A stretch of 21,649 nucleotides of DNA from assembly GCA_964369995.1 (NCBI GenBank), contig CAYJHH010000039.1, positions 1 to 21,649 of the forward strand. Direction: 5' to 3'. A program made the translations under genes and the position numbers. The first letter of the stretch is position 1. Each line of letters opens with the position of its first letter. The notes below the pieces were generated by a model. The model had not been told where the DNA came from. It saw only the letters and a list, made by a program, of their open reading frames with translations, and searched no databases. Origin of the DNA: CAYJAD01 sp964369995 (GTDB taxonomy: Bacteria; Desulfobacterota; Desulfovibrionia; Desulfovibrionales; Desulfovibrionaceae). Shown piece by piece: positions 1 to 7,470 of this stretch.

Positions 1-46
1 CGTGCCTTTCTTAAAAACGTATGAAAATACGTTTTTAAGCATCGAC
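1..46 (+). repeat. Right-end fragment of the 281-bp hairpin-rich repeat (copy 1)
   Basis: These 46 bases are identical to the last 46 bases of the full copy at 19067-19347 (its 19302-19347) and, reverse-complemented, to 14113-14158. They contain the terminal hairpin: a 13-bp perfect stem beginning CTTAAAAACGTAT, closed by a GAAA loop (10-39). The element ends with GCATCGAC at 39-46. The next seven bases are TACGTAG (47-53), close in form to the sequences following the other copies (TATCTAG, TGGTTAG). The rest of this copy lies outside the window. It points toward the 3' end of the FUSC-type gene that stops at 154. Confidence 0.9.
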
Positions 47-90
47 TACGTAGAGCTTTTTAATCTTATACTTTGTCAATGGTCTGATTA

Positions 91-135
91 GGCAGGGAAC
101 ATGCCTTAAAACATTTTCCCTGCCTCTGTATTTTT
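91..135. terminator. Hairpin, probable transcription terminator
   Basis: GGCAGGGAA (91-99) pairs with TTCCCTGCC (116-124), a perfect 9-bp stem with a 16-nt loop. On the plus strand it is followed by TCTGTATTTTT, an interrupted T-tract, so it would best end transcripts arriving from the left. On the minus strand it lies about 30 bases past the stop of the FUSC-type gene but has no good T-tract in that direction, so its use by that operon is uncertain. Confidence 0.55.
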
Positions 136-153
136 CCTTGAGAAAAAAACAAT

Positions 154-1308
154 TTATGACTTTTCTGCTTGCATGAGCCTCTCTTGATAAATGGCCACGG
201 CTTGTGCCATGTGGTTAAGCCCATTATAAAAAGAAAAAAGCGCCACAATTTTTTCTGCTTCGTATGTACGAAACATACCTTCATCTCGCACCGTGGCAAA
301 GCGAATGGCTCTATCTTCCACCAAGGGATGTAGCGGGCGCGGCGCTTCTTGGCTTGGATCCACAAACCAGCGCAATGTTACGTTTAAGGCCTCAGCTACT
401 TCCACAATAATTTTGTATATATCTTCACTCATTTCTATGCCGCCTTCAGTTTCTATGGCATCCATCATGGTGGATAAATACATGCGCACCTCATCCAAAA
501 GACGCACGCTATGCGGTAAAAGCGGATATTCACGGTAAATATGTGCCAATTCGTAATTACGCACTTTATAAAAACGCTGCGTATTATTACTAATTTGATT
601 CAAAAGCTTAAACAAGGAGCGCTGCGAAACCTTATGCTCTCTATGCACAATATCATGTGTCATTTTTTCTATGATATTAGCAACTTGTGCAAATTGATCT
701 CGTGTGGCTTTTTGTACCTCTCTGGCCGCAGAGGCCGGCCATAAAAGGCTTGAAACAAGTAAAGCCGAAATACTGCCAATGGCCATTTCAAGCACACGGT
801 ATAAAGCAAAAATCACTGTTCCCGACTCATGGGCATAACCAAGTAAAAGCACAAAAACTGCCGTCACCCCTGCGGAACGAAAACGCTCTTCCCACAATTC
901 CATAAAGGCGCAAATGGGTACCACTATGGCAAGTCCCATGATGCGCCCTTCCAAGGTGGGTGGCATAAGCACAGAGAAGGCAAGCCCTAAACTGGCACCA
1001 AATAAGGTACCAAAAAGGCGCAATAAACTCACTTCAAGCGAAGCCGACATATGTATTTGCATAACCAAAAGCGTAGCCAGCGGCGCCCATAAACTATATT
1101 CTAATCCCAAAAGCTCCGCACATGTATAGCCCAAAATACAGGCCACAGTAACTTTTATACTGTGGCGAAAGTTTCTTTTGGTGGATGCTTTTACAAATTT
1201 ATCCGGTAAAGAATGCCAAGAATTAAAGCTAAAAGCACGTGAAGAGCCCATGAAAAAAGAACGAATCCATGTACTCCAAAAGCCTTGTGCCTTACGTTTA
1301 CTTGCCAT
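154..1308 (-). CDS. FUSC/aromatic-acid-exporter-like membrane protein
   Basis: 384-aa inner-membrane protein. About six hydrophobic segments lie between residues 48 and 192, followed by a long mostly helical soluble tail (195-384). The last membrane segment carries the pattern RVLEMAIGSISALLVSSLLWP-type (residues 171-191: Arg, Glu three on, Gly, ending Leu-Trp-Pro), which is typical of the FUSC/ArAE/YccS group. Characterised relatives are thought to export aromatic carboxylic acids such as p-hydroxybenzoate; the substrate here cannot be read from sequence. The start is supported by AAGGA about seven bases before the ATG. It lies 12 bp after the glycosyltransferase stop, so the two are probably co-transcribed. 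Only one membrane half is present, whereas long FUSC proteins such as YccS have two, so it may act as an oligomer. Family assignment is fairly safe; function is not. Confidence 0.78.
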   Translation of the reverse strand: MASKRKAQGFWSTWIRSFFMGSSRAFSFNSWHSLPDKFVKASTKRNFRHSIKVTVACILGYTCAELLGLEYSLWAPLATLLVMQIHMSASLEVSLLRLFGTLFGASLGLAFSVLMPPTLEGRIMGLAIVVPICAFMELWEERFRSAGVTAVFVLLLGYAHESGTVIFALYRVLEMAIGSISALLVSSLLWPASAAREVQKATRDQFAQVANIIEKMTHDIVHREHKVSQRSLFKLLNQISNNTQRFYKVRNYELAHIYREYPLLPHSVRLLDEVRMYLSTMMDAIETEGGIEMSEDIYKIIVEVAEALNVTLRWFVDPSQEAPRPLHPLVEDRAIRFATVRDEGMFRTYEAEKIVALFSFYNGLNHMAQAVAIYQERLMQAEKS

Positions 1309-1320
1309 AAAAAATCCTTT

Positions 1321-2619
1321 TTAATTTTTCTTTTGACCGGAGTTGCGCGGCGTATACGCTGTAATAAGATGAGATAATTTATCTAAATTTGCCTCAGTAT
1401 CAAACATACGGCTCACCCGTTCCTTGGCATTTTGTGCCATGCGCAATGCATTCTCTCTATCCGCCACAAGGGTGCGTACAGCGTGAGCCAAGGCCTTGGC
1501 ATCTCTTTCCGGTACCAAAAGTCCCGTTTCGCCATCTATAACAGCATCCTTCATACCGGCTATATCCGTACCAATGACAGGCAAATTATGATGCATGGCC
1601 TCCATAACCACATTGGGCAAGCCATCGGAGCATAACACCTTTTCTTTCACAATGCTTGGCATCACAAAAATGTCACTTTCCATAATATGCCGTGAAATAC
1701 CATCATGCGTTACAAAACCATGCATGGTCACTTCTTTTTCTAAGCCCTGCTCCGCAATGAGCTTTTCTAACCTAGTGCGCCACGCGCCATCGCCAATTAA
1801 GCCTAAATGCACAGGCACGCCACTATCTTTGAGTAAACGCACAGCTTCAATAAGATAATGAAAGCCCTTGGTTTCAATAAGGCGCCCTATGGCCAATAAC
1901 TTATACGGTGCCTTCATGGGTACAAAGGCTTTGGGGCAATTTTGCATGGTGGCCACATTGTACACAAGATACAACTTATGATGCTCACTCTCAGGCACAA
2001 AAGATTCTAAATACGGAATATTAAAACGTATATTAGCGCGAGCAAAGGCGCAGTCCATGAGCTTTTCTTGTAAAAAACCATCTGGCGGACGAATATCCCC
2101 GGCATGTACAGAAAAAGAATACGGTATGCCATCTAATTGATGCACCACCCATGCTGCCGTGGCAGGCCCATTGGCCCAAGCCGCATGCATATGCTCAATG
2201 CCAAGAACTTTACAACGCTCAGCCAAGTAAAAACCGGCAAAAGTGGCCCACAAGCTTTCTAAATGCATTTCCGCATTGCGCCAACGTTTAAAAATAAGTG
2301 TGCGCAAAAGAGAAAGGCTTTTTTTAGGCTCGCGTACTAGACGTTTACCCGTGGCCCATAAAATGCGCCCTGTATTAAGCATGCCAAAATGTTCAATGGG
2401 AACAGAAGTATCTCGTATATGCGGTGCCAAATTTTTGTGTTTTTGCGCATATAAGGTAATTACCGATAAAGGCAATTGACGCTTATACAAACCTTCAATT
2501 TCATAAAAAACAAATGTTTCTGAAGAAAGTGGGAACCAGTGAGATAAAAAAAGCGTCTTGGGAAATTCTTTATCCGTGGGCGGCATGGCTTTGCCCAAAC
2601 CGTCAATATTTTCAAGCAT
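1321..2619 (-). CDS. Glycosyltransferase family 4 (GT-B fold)
   Basis: 432-aa cytoplasmic glycosyltransferase of the GT4 type, which transfers sugar from a nucleotide-sugar donor to a glycan or lipid acceptor. The N-terminal Rossmann half has the acceptor-side signature of this family (HWFP...SETF near 27-36 and HMHAAWAN near 143-150). The C-terminal half has the donor-binding signature: AIGRLIETKGF (243-253), then SDGLPNVVMEAM (331-342) with Glu340 as the expected conserved acid, then PVIGTDIAGMKDAV (347-360) and DGETGLLVP (362-370). Length and domain order are normal. The start at 2619 has AAGGATT upstream, and a promoter candidate lies at 2674-2702. It is first in a likely operon with the membrane protein at 154-1308. 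Donor and acceptor are unknown; a role in surface polysaccharide is likely but inferred. Confidence 0.88.
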   Translation of the reverse strand: MLENIDGLGKAMPPTDKEFPKTLFLSHWFPLSSETFVFYEIEGLYKRQLPLSVITLYAQKHKNLAPHIRDTSVPIEHFGMLNTGRILWATGKRLVREPKKSLSLLRTLIFKRWRNAEMHLESLWATFAGFYLAERCKVLGIEHMHAAWANGPATAAWVVHQLDGIPYSFSVHAGDIRPPDGFLQEKLMDCAFARANIRFNIPYLESFVPESEHHKLYLVYNVATMQNCPKAFVPMKAPYKLLAIGRLIETKGFHYLIEAVRLLKDSGVPVHLGLIGDGAWRTRLEKLIAEQGLEKEVTMHGFVTHDGISRHIMESDIFVMPSIVKEKVLCSDGLPNVVMEAMHHNLPVIGTDIAGMKDAVIDGETGLLVPERDAKALAHAVRTLVADRENALRMAQNAKERVSRMFDTEANLDKLSHLITAYTPRNSGQKKN

Positions 2620-2661
2620 AGTTAATCCTTATAATTATTGTAAGAGCCTACTTCACTTTAG

Positions 2662-2702
2662 TAAAACTGCGTAGTTTTATGCACAAATTTAACTTTTGAC
2701 AA
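2662..2702 (-). promoter_or_regulatory. Candidate promoter of the glycosyltransferase operon with overlapping dyad
   Basis: On the minus strand TTGTCA (2702-2697) is separated by 17 bases from TAAAAC (2679-2674), a plausible sigma-70-type promoter about 55 bases before the start codon. A perfect dyad, TAAAACT-GCGT-AGTTTTA (2662-2679), covers the -10 hexamer and could be an operator or part of an attenuating hairpin. Called by eye. Confidence 0.4.
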
Positions 2703-2734
2703 GATGCAATACGCCGTTCATAAAGTAAAGACTT

Positions 2735-3433
2735 TTAATATATCATTTTCTTTGTCATGCCCCCATCAACAATTATATGAGCCCCATTGATAAAGTCATT
2801 TTCTTCATGCGCCAAAAAAACACATATATTAGTCACATCACGCGGCATACCCACTCTATTGGAAGGATGAATGGCATGATCATATGCATCCAGCGAGGCC
2901 GCATCTCCCGTATGTATATGCCCTGGGCTAATGGTATTGACCGTCACCGGTGTACCGATTAAAGAAACACATAAGGTATTACTCATGGATACAAGGCCGC
3001 CCTTGCTCATGCCATATAGTTCCCAATGCGCCATATTTTGATGCCATCTTGTGGACGCAATGTTAATAATTCTTCCATAGTCTTGCCCTGCATTAAGAGA
3101 CAAAAAGGCTTGTGCGCATAAATACGCACCGCGTAAATTAGTATGCAGTACCTTATCTATATCTTCTAGGCTTGTTTCGCCCACGGGTTTTTCAAAGGCA
3201 GAAACCGCGCCATTATTAATGAGAATGTGCGCCGTATGATACTTTTCTTGTATATGCGAAAAAGTTTTGGCAATGGCCTGTGGATTGGAAATGTCTGTGT
3301 CCATAAAATCCACATCTTTTAAAGGACAAGGCAACACATCAAGCACAATCACCTTATGCTCAAGGGCGAGAAATCTTTGCGCCATATCCAAACCTAAACC
3401 TTGCGAACCACCAGTTATAATACATATTTTCAT
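2735..3433 (-). CDS. Short-chain dehydrogenase/reductase (SDR)
   Basis: 232-aa NAD(P)-dependent oxidoreductase with a complete classical SDR signature: cofactor loop TGGSQGLG (7-14), NNGA (73-76, a variant of NNAG), catalytic Ser127 in IAS, Tyr140 and Lys144 in YGMSK, and PG at 170-171 before the substrate loop. Asp32 after the second strand (VLD) suggests a preference for NAD(H) over NADP(H); this is an inference. The start is supported by AAGGAGAG eight bases upstream. It ends in a dimer-type C-terminus (DGGM). The gene stands alone, divergent from the acyl-CoA synthetase operon, so context gives no substrate. It could be a sugar or acyl reductase. Confidence 0.85.
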   Translation of the reverse strand: MKICIITGGSQGLGLDMAQRFLALEHKVIVLDVLPCPLKDVDFMDTDISNPQAIAKTFSHIQEKYHTAHILINNGAVSAFEKPVGETSLEDIDKVLHTNLRGAYLCAQAFLSLNAGQDYGRIINIASTRWHQNMAHWELYGMSKGGLVSMSNTLCVSLIGTPVTVNTISPGHIHTGDAASLDAYDHAIHPSNRVGMPRDVTNICVFLAHEENDFINGAHIIVDGGMTKKMIY

Positions 3434-3549
3434 ATTATCTCTCTCCTTTATAAAAACATTTTTGCATATTCAAAGTGCATTTTCATGCATAAACAAATAC
3501 AAAACAAGAGTATGTTTGGCAAAATATCTTTCTGCAAGCTCGTCCCGCC

Positions 3550-3597
3550 TTGCTTCAAAAGCATTTAATGTATATATGTATATTTCCCTTATACATA
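3550..3597 (+). promoter_or_regulatory. Candidate promoter and inverted repeat upstream of the acyl-CoA synthetase
   Basis: TTGCTT (3550-3555) and TATATG (3573-3578) are 17 bases apart, a weak promoter-like pair on the plus strand. Immediately after it lies a perfect 8-bp inverted repeat, TATGTATA-TTTCCCT-TATACATA (3575-3597), overlapping the -10 and likely initiation region. Such placement would suit a repressor site. The same divergent spacer (3434-3665) also holds three TGCAT boxes at 3463, 3476 and 3486, nearer the SDR gene; their role is unknown. Confidence 0.3.
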
Positions 3598-3665
3598 ATA
3601 CTAGCAAATAAGGGAGCTTTCCCTTCTCCATACCATGCACCTACCCTTAGAAGAAAGGATATTTC

Positions 3666-6071
3666 ATGCAAATTTCCATTGATTATCATGCCATTACTCA
3701 TATTTTTGCTAGAGCACAAGAGCAAGGACGAGATTATCTTTTTGAATTTGAAGTATATGAAATTTTAGCCAGCTCCGGTGCAGAAACGCCTCCCAAAACA
3801 TTGGTCATTCCGCGGCATTCTCGCCTCAGTGATGATGATTTAGCACAATTTAGCGGAGAAAAAATTGTATTAAAAATTGTATCCCCCACCATTGTTCATA
3901 AAACCGAAGCGCGCGGAATACGCATTGTGCCATTAGTACCAGAAAAAGTGCGCGCTGCCGTACGCCGCATGTTTTATGAAGTTCCGGAAACCTTTGCCAA
4001 TCTTGTGGAGCGCCATGCACAATACGCCCCAGAAAAATATAAAGGCCTTAAAGGGGATGATTTACTGTATGCCATTCAAGGCGATGTGCGCGGTGTTATG
4101 CTCACGCAATATATGCCACCCGACTCTCACGCCTTTGGCAATGAACTCATTGTGGGACTGCGGCACAGTAGGGAATTTGGTACCATCATTAGCGCCGGCC
4201 TAGGCGGCACAGACACAGAACTCTATGCCAAGCGCTTTAATAAAGGCCAAGCCATTGTGGCGGCCTCAGTGGAAATGATGGACGGTGAAGGTTTTTTCCA
4301 TCTTTTTCGTAAAACCATTTCCTACCAAAAACTTGCCGGCTATACACGCGGACAAGAGCGTATTGTGAGCGATGAGCAGCTTATGGAGTGTTTTGCATCT
4401 TTTATTGATATGGGAAAACACTTTTCCGCACAAAATCCGCACGCACCTTTTATCATTGAAGAGTTAGAAATTAACCCCTTTGCTTTTAAAGATTATCTCA
4501 TGATTCCTCTTGATGGTTTATGCCGATTTTCTTTGCCACAACAAGCTAAAGCCCCACGCCCCATTGCTAAAATTCATAACCTATTACACCCTGAGCGCAT
4601 AGGCATCATGGGCGTTTCAGCTAGCCGTAAAAACTTTGGGCGCATTATTCTTGATAATATTAAAGACGCTGGCTTTGCAGAAGAAAATATTACTCTTTTT
4701 CATGAAAAAGAAAGCACCATTGAAGGTATACACTGTTTGCCAAGCCTGAAAGAGGTGGAAAAGCCCCTGGATCTTTTGGTCATGGCGGTGGGCGCAGAAA
4801 GCCTTACGGATTTGGTGCCAAGTATTATTGAAAACAAAGCCGCAGAAGCGGTCATGCTCATTGCCGGTAGCATGGGTGAAACCGATGAAAGCGTCGCCCG
4901 AGCAGAACACATTATACAGCACATAGAGCAAAGCCATACTCAAGAAGATGGCGGCCCCATTTTCCTTGGAGCCAATTGCATGGGTGTGGTTTCACGCACC
5001 GGAAAATATGACACCTGGTTTATTCCCAAGGATAAATTCCCTTCCTATGGGAACAAAAAAGTTCATCGAGCGGCTCTTATTAGTCAAAGCGGCGCTTTTA
5101 TGCTGCATCGCATGAGCCAAATGCCTTCTTTATATCCGGCCTATATGATTTCCATGGGTAATCAATCCGACTTAACCCTTGGGGATATGCTCACGTATTT
5201 TAGCACGCAAGACCATGTGGACGTTATTGCTGTGTATGCCGAAGGCTTTAAAGACGGAGATGGCTTAACCTTTGTGCAAGCGGTACGCAAAGCCGTACAA
5301 TCCGGAAAGATGGTCGTTTTTTATAAGGCCGGACGCACAGTGGAAGGCAAAAATGCCACCAGTGGACACACGGCTTCCTTGGCGGGAGATTATATGGTAT
5401 GTGAAAGCTGCGTACGCGAAGCTGGCGCCATTGTTACCCGCACTTTTACGGAATTTCAAAATGTGTTTATGCTCGCTGAACATTTACATCATAAAAACAT
5501 TGGCGGAAGACGTCTTGCCGTGGCCAGCGGCGCAGGTTTTGAAGCTGTGGGCATGGCGGACTCCATTCAATCTGATGAATACAGCATGACCTTGGGAGAC
5601 TTTAGCCCCCATTGTAAGGAACATATTCAAAGTATTTTACAAGAGCATGGCTTACAAAAGCTTGTTACCGTGCAAAATCCTTTGGATATGAACCCCGCTG
5701 CCAATGATACCGTACATATGGCCATAGCTAAAGCCCTTTTGGAAGATAAAGGTATTGATGCTGTGGTCATGTCTTTTGGCCCTCTTTCGCCCATGACGCA
5801 CAGCCTTGAAGCCGGCCTAGGTGAGCTAAGTATAGATCATGAACAAAGCATGGTGCACTTAGCGGAAGAGCTTATGCGCACCTTACCCGAGCACTGCGCT
5901 AAACCCCTTGTGGGCATTGTGGATGGCGGAGAACTCTTTCATGCGTACAGACAAGCTCTTATGCAGGCAGGTATCCCTGTATTTACCATTTGTGACCAAG
6001 CCATTGCGGCTCTTGCGCTGTATATGGAAGCGCGCCTTAAAAGTCAGCATTGCGCTTGCGCCATGGGGTAA
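3666..6071 (+). CDS. ADP-forming acyl-CoA synthetase (acetate--CoA ligase family), beta-alpha fusion
   Basis: 801-aa enzyme of the NDP-forming acyl-CoA synthetase family, which interconverts acyl-CoA + ADP + Pi with acid + CoA + ATP. Domains are in the order ATP-grasp (about 1-290; KIVLKIVSPTIVHKTEARG around 66-84, IIEELEINPF near 263-272), CoA-binding Rossmann domain (about 305-440; GIMGVSASRKNFGR), then the succinyl-CoA-ligase-like region (about 460-800; LISQSGA at 471-477). His568 in SGHTASLAG is the expected phosphohistidine. This beta-then-alpha order is the reverse of the more familiar alpha-beta fusions. No GNAT acetyltransferase domain is attached. The start has AGAAAGGA upstream. The stop is followed after six bases by the next gene, so it heads an operon. 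Substrate is not readable: acetate or aryl/branched acids are all possible. The presence of iorAB 10 kb away makes aryl acids attractive, as inference. Confidence 0.87.
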   Translation: MQISIDYHAITHIFARAQEQGRDYLFEFEVYEILASSGAETPPKTLVIPRHSRLSDDDLAQFSGEKIVLKIVSPTIVHKTEARGIRIVPLVPEKVRAAVRRMFYEVPETFANLVERHAQYAPEKYKGLKGDDLLYAIQGDVRGVMLTQYMPPDSHAFGNELIVGLRHSREFGTIISAGLGGTDTELYAKRFNKGQAIVAASVEMMDGEGFFHLFRKTISYQKLAGYTRGQERIVSDEQLMECFASFIDMGKHFSAQNPHAPFIIEELEINPFAFKDYLMIPLDGLCRFSLPQQAKAPRPIAKIHNLLHPERIGIMGVSASRKNFGRIILDNIKDAGFAEENITLFHEKESTIEGIHCLPSLKEVEKPLDLLVMAVGAESLTDLVPSIIENKAAEAVMLIAGSMGETDESVARAEHIIQHIEQSHTQEDGGPIFLGANCMGVVSRTGKYDTWFIPKDKFPSYGNKKVHRAALISQSGAFMLHRMSQMPSLYPAYMISMGNQSDLTLGDMLTYFSTQDHVDVIAVYAEGFKDGDGLTFVQAVRKAVQSGKMVVFYKAGRTVEGKNATSGHTASLAGDYMVCESCVREAGAIVTRTFTEFQNVFMLAEHLHHKNIGGRRLAVASGAGFEAVGMADSIQSDEYSMTLGDFSPHCKEHIQSILQEHGLQKLVTVQNPLDMNPAANDTVHMAIAKALLEDKGIDAVVMSFGPLSPMTHSLEAGLGELSIDHEQSMVHLAEELMRTLPEHCAKPLVGIVDGGELFHAYRQALMQAGIPVFTICDQAIAALALYMEARLKSQHCACAMG

Positions 6072-6077
6072 TTGCCT

Positions 6078-6920
6078 ATGCAAAAACGTGTGTTGCCCAT
6101 ACTGCTTTTATGTTCCCTTTATGTGGCGGGTTGTGCAATTTCTCAGCAGCCCTCCACAGCTCGCGTTCAAAATGAGATACATAAGGCGCAGCATGTGCTT
6201 GGTTTTCAGGAGCGGCGCATAGTTACCGATTCCTTTACGCTTTATGGTTTATTGCATCCTGCACGCCACGAAGCTGACACCTTGCATGTCTATATTGAAG
6301 GAGATGGTTTAGCTTGGATAAGCCGCTATAAAGCGTCCCGAAATCCCACGCCCACCAAGGCAACGGCATTGCATTTGGCTTCTCATGACCCTAGCCTTGC
6401 TAAAGGCTCGGCTTCTGTGTTGTATTTGGCTCGTCCTTGCCAATACGTACAAGACGCTGCAGCGCAGCATTGTCAGCCCAAATATTGGACGGCACAGCGC
6501 TTTGCTCCAGAAGTGATTACGGCTCTTTCACAAGCCATTGATAGCATTAAAGCAGAAGTACAAGCGCAACATATAGTTCTTGTGGGCTATTCCGGCGGTG
6601 GCCCTAGTGCGGCACTTGTGGCGGCGCAAAGACAAGACGTTGTTTTTTTAGGTTCCGTGGCGGGAAATTTAGATATAGAAAGCTGGACAACATGGCATAA
6701 AGTAAGCCCTTTACAAGGTTCACTTAATCCCATGGATTATGTACAACAGGTGCGGCATATACCGCAAAGACATATGAGCAGTCATGATGATGCCATAGTT
6801 CCCCCCATCATAAGCCAAAACTTTTGCAATGCGCTTAACAAGCCCACATATTGTGAACAAGTTCATGGCATAGAACATGGTGGCCCTTGGCATACGGTAT
6901 GGAATTATACATATAAATAA
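6078..6920 (+). CDS. Predicted lipoprotein with alpha/beta-hydrolase fold
   Basis: 280 aa from the ATG at 6078. An in-frame TTG at 6072 would add two residues, but it sits only three bases after the nearest GGGG, whereas the ATG has it at nine bases, so I prefer the ATG. The N-terminus is a lipoprotein signal peptide: basic MQKR, a hydrophobic stretch, and lipobox YVAGC with Cys19 as the lipidation site. The mature part looks like a serine hydrolase: YIEGDG (oxyanion-type loop near 72-77), nucleophile elbow GYSGGG with Ser172, acid Asp237/Asp238 in SSHDDAIVPP, and His267 in GIEHGG. It would therefore be an exported, membrane-anchored esterase or peptidase of unknown substrate. It is second in the acyl-CoA synthetase operon and is followed 10 bp later by the CYTH gene. 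Confidence 0.8.
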   Translation: MQKRVLPILLLCSLYVAGCAISQQPSTARVQNEIHKAQHVLGFQERRIVTDSFTLYGLLHPARHEADTLHVYIEGDGLAWISRYKASRNPTPTKATALHLASHDPSLAKGSASVLYLARPCQYVQDAAAQHCQPKYWTAQRFAPEVITALSQAIDSIKAEVQAQHIVLVGYSGGGPSAALVAAQRQDVVFLGSVAGNLDIESWTTWHKVSPLQGSLNPMDYVQQVRHIPQRHMSSHDDAIVPPIISQNFCNALNKPTYCEQVHGIEHGGPWHTVWNYTYK

Positions 6921-6930
6921 AAGGGGTTTT

Positions 6931-7428
6931 ATGTATAGAGAAATAGAAAGAAAATTCCTTGTGTTGGGAGAAGATTGGCGAAGTCTAGGCACTTCTTTTC
7001 AATTTTGCCAAGGCTATATTTACTCCTCGCCGCACTGCTTTGTGCGCGTACGCACAGAATCTGACAAGGCTGTGCTCACCATTAAAGGCCCCAAAAGCGG
7101 CATTGGCAGGCCGGAATTTGAATACGCCATACCCGTACGCCATGCGCAAGAGCTTTTGGAAGATGTAGCGCATAAACCACTTATCTATAAAATTCGTCAT
7201 AAAATTTCTTGGGGAAAGCATGTCTGGGAAATAGATGAATTTTGCGGCGACAATGCCGGCCTTATTGTGGCGGAAATAGAATTGGAAAGCGAAGAAGAAA
7301 GCTTTGATAAGCCCGCGTGGATTGGCAAAGAAGTGACTTTTGACCCACGCTATCGCAATGCGGCTTTGGCGCGTTGCCCTTATAGCCAGTGGAGTGAAGA
7401 AGAAAAAAAAGAGGCAGGGAGTATATAA
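6931..7428 (+). CDS. CYTH domain protein (triphosphate tunnel metalloenzyme)
   Basis: 165 aa from the ATG at 6931, which has AAGGGG five bases upstream. A longer frame from 6877 overlaps the upstream gene and lacks support. It opens with MYREIERKFLV, containing the defining ExExK motif (Glu4, Glu6, Lys8). Basic and acidic residues of the tunnel follow in alternating strands: RVRTESDKAVLTIKGP, EFEYAIP, KIRHKI and WEIDEFCGDNAGLIVAEIELE. Small bacterial members of this kind are commonly inorganic triphosphatases; others are adenylate or thiamine-triphosphate enzymes, so the substrate is open. The last codons (Glu-Ala-Gly) lie inside the left arm of the terminator hairpin. It is the last gene of the operon starting at 3666. 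Confidence 0.85.
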   Translation: MYREIERKFLVLGEDWRSLGTSFQFCQGYIYSSPHCFVRVRTESDKAVLTIKGPKSGIGRPEFEYAIPVRHAQELLEDVAHKPLIYKIRHKISWGKHVWEIDEFCGDNAGLIVAEIELESEEESFDKPAWIGKEVTFDPRYRNAALARCPYSQWSEEEKKEAGSI

Positions 7429-7445
7429 AACCCTGCCCTCTTTTT
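7406..7445. terminator. Bidirectional intrinsic terminator between convergent genes
   Basis: AAAAAGAGGCAGGG (7406-7419) pairs with CCCTGC(C)CTCTTTTT (7431-7445) with one bulged C. The A-run on the left and T-run on the right make it work in both directions. It ends the 3666-7428 operon and the opposing gene that stops at 7471. The left arm overlaps the last codons of the CYTH gene. Confidence 0.85.
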
Positions 7446-7470
7446 CTTGCATATAGCAGAATAAAGTTGG

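Noticed and set aside
6877..6930. Longer N-terminus for the CYTH protein
   Set aside because: It would overlap the upstream gene and place 18 extra residues before the EIERKFLV motif, which is normally at the very N-terminus. The ATG at 6931 has a good ribosome site.
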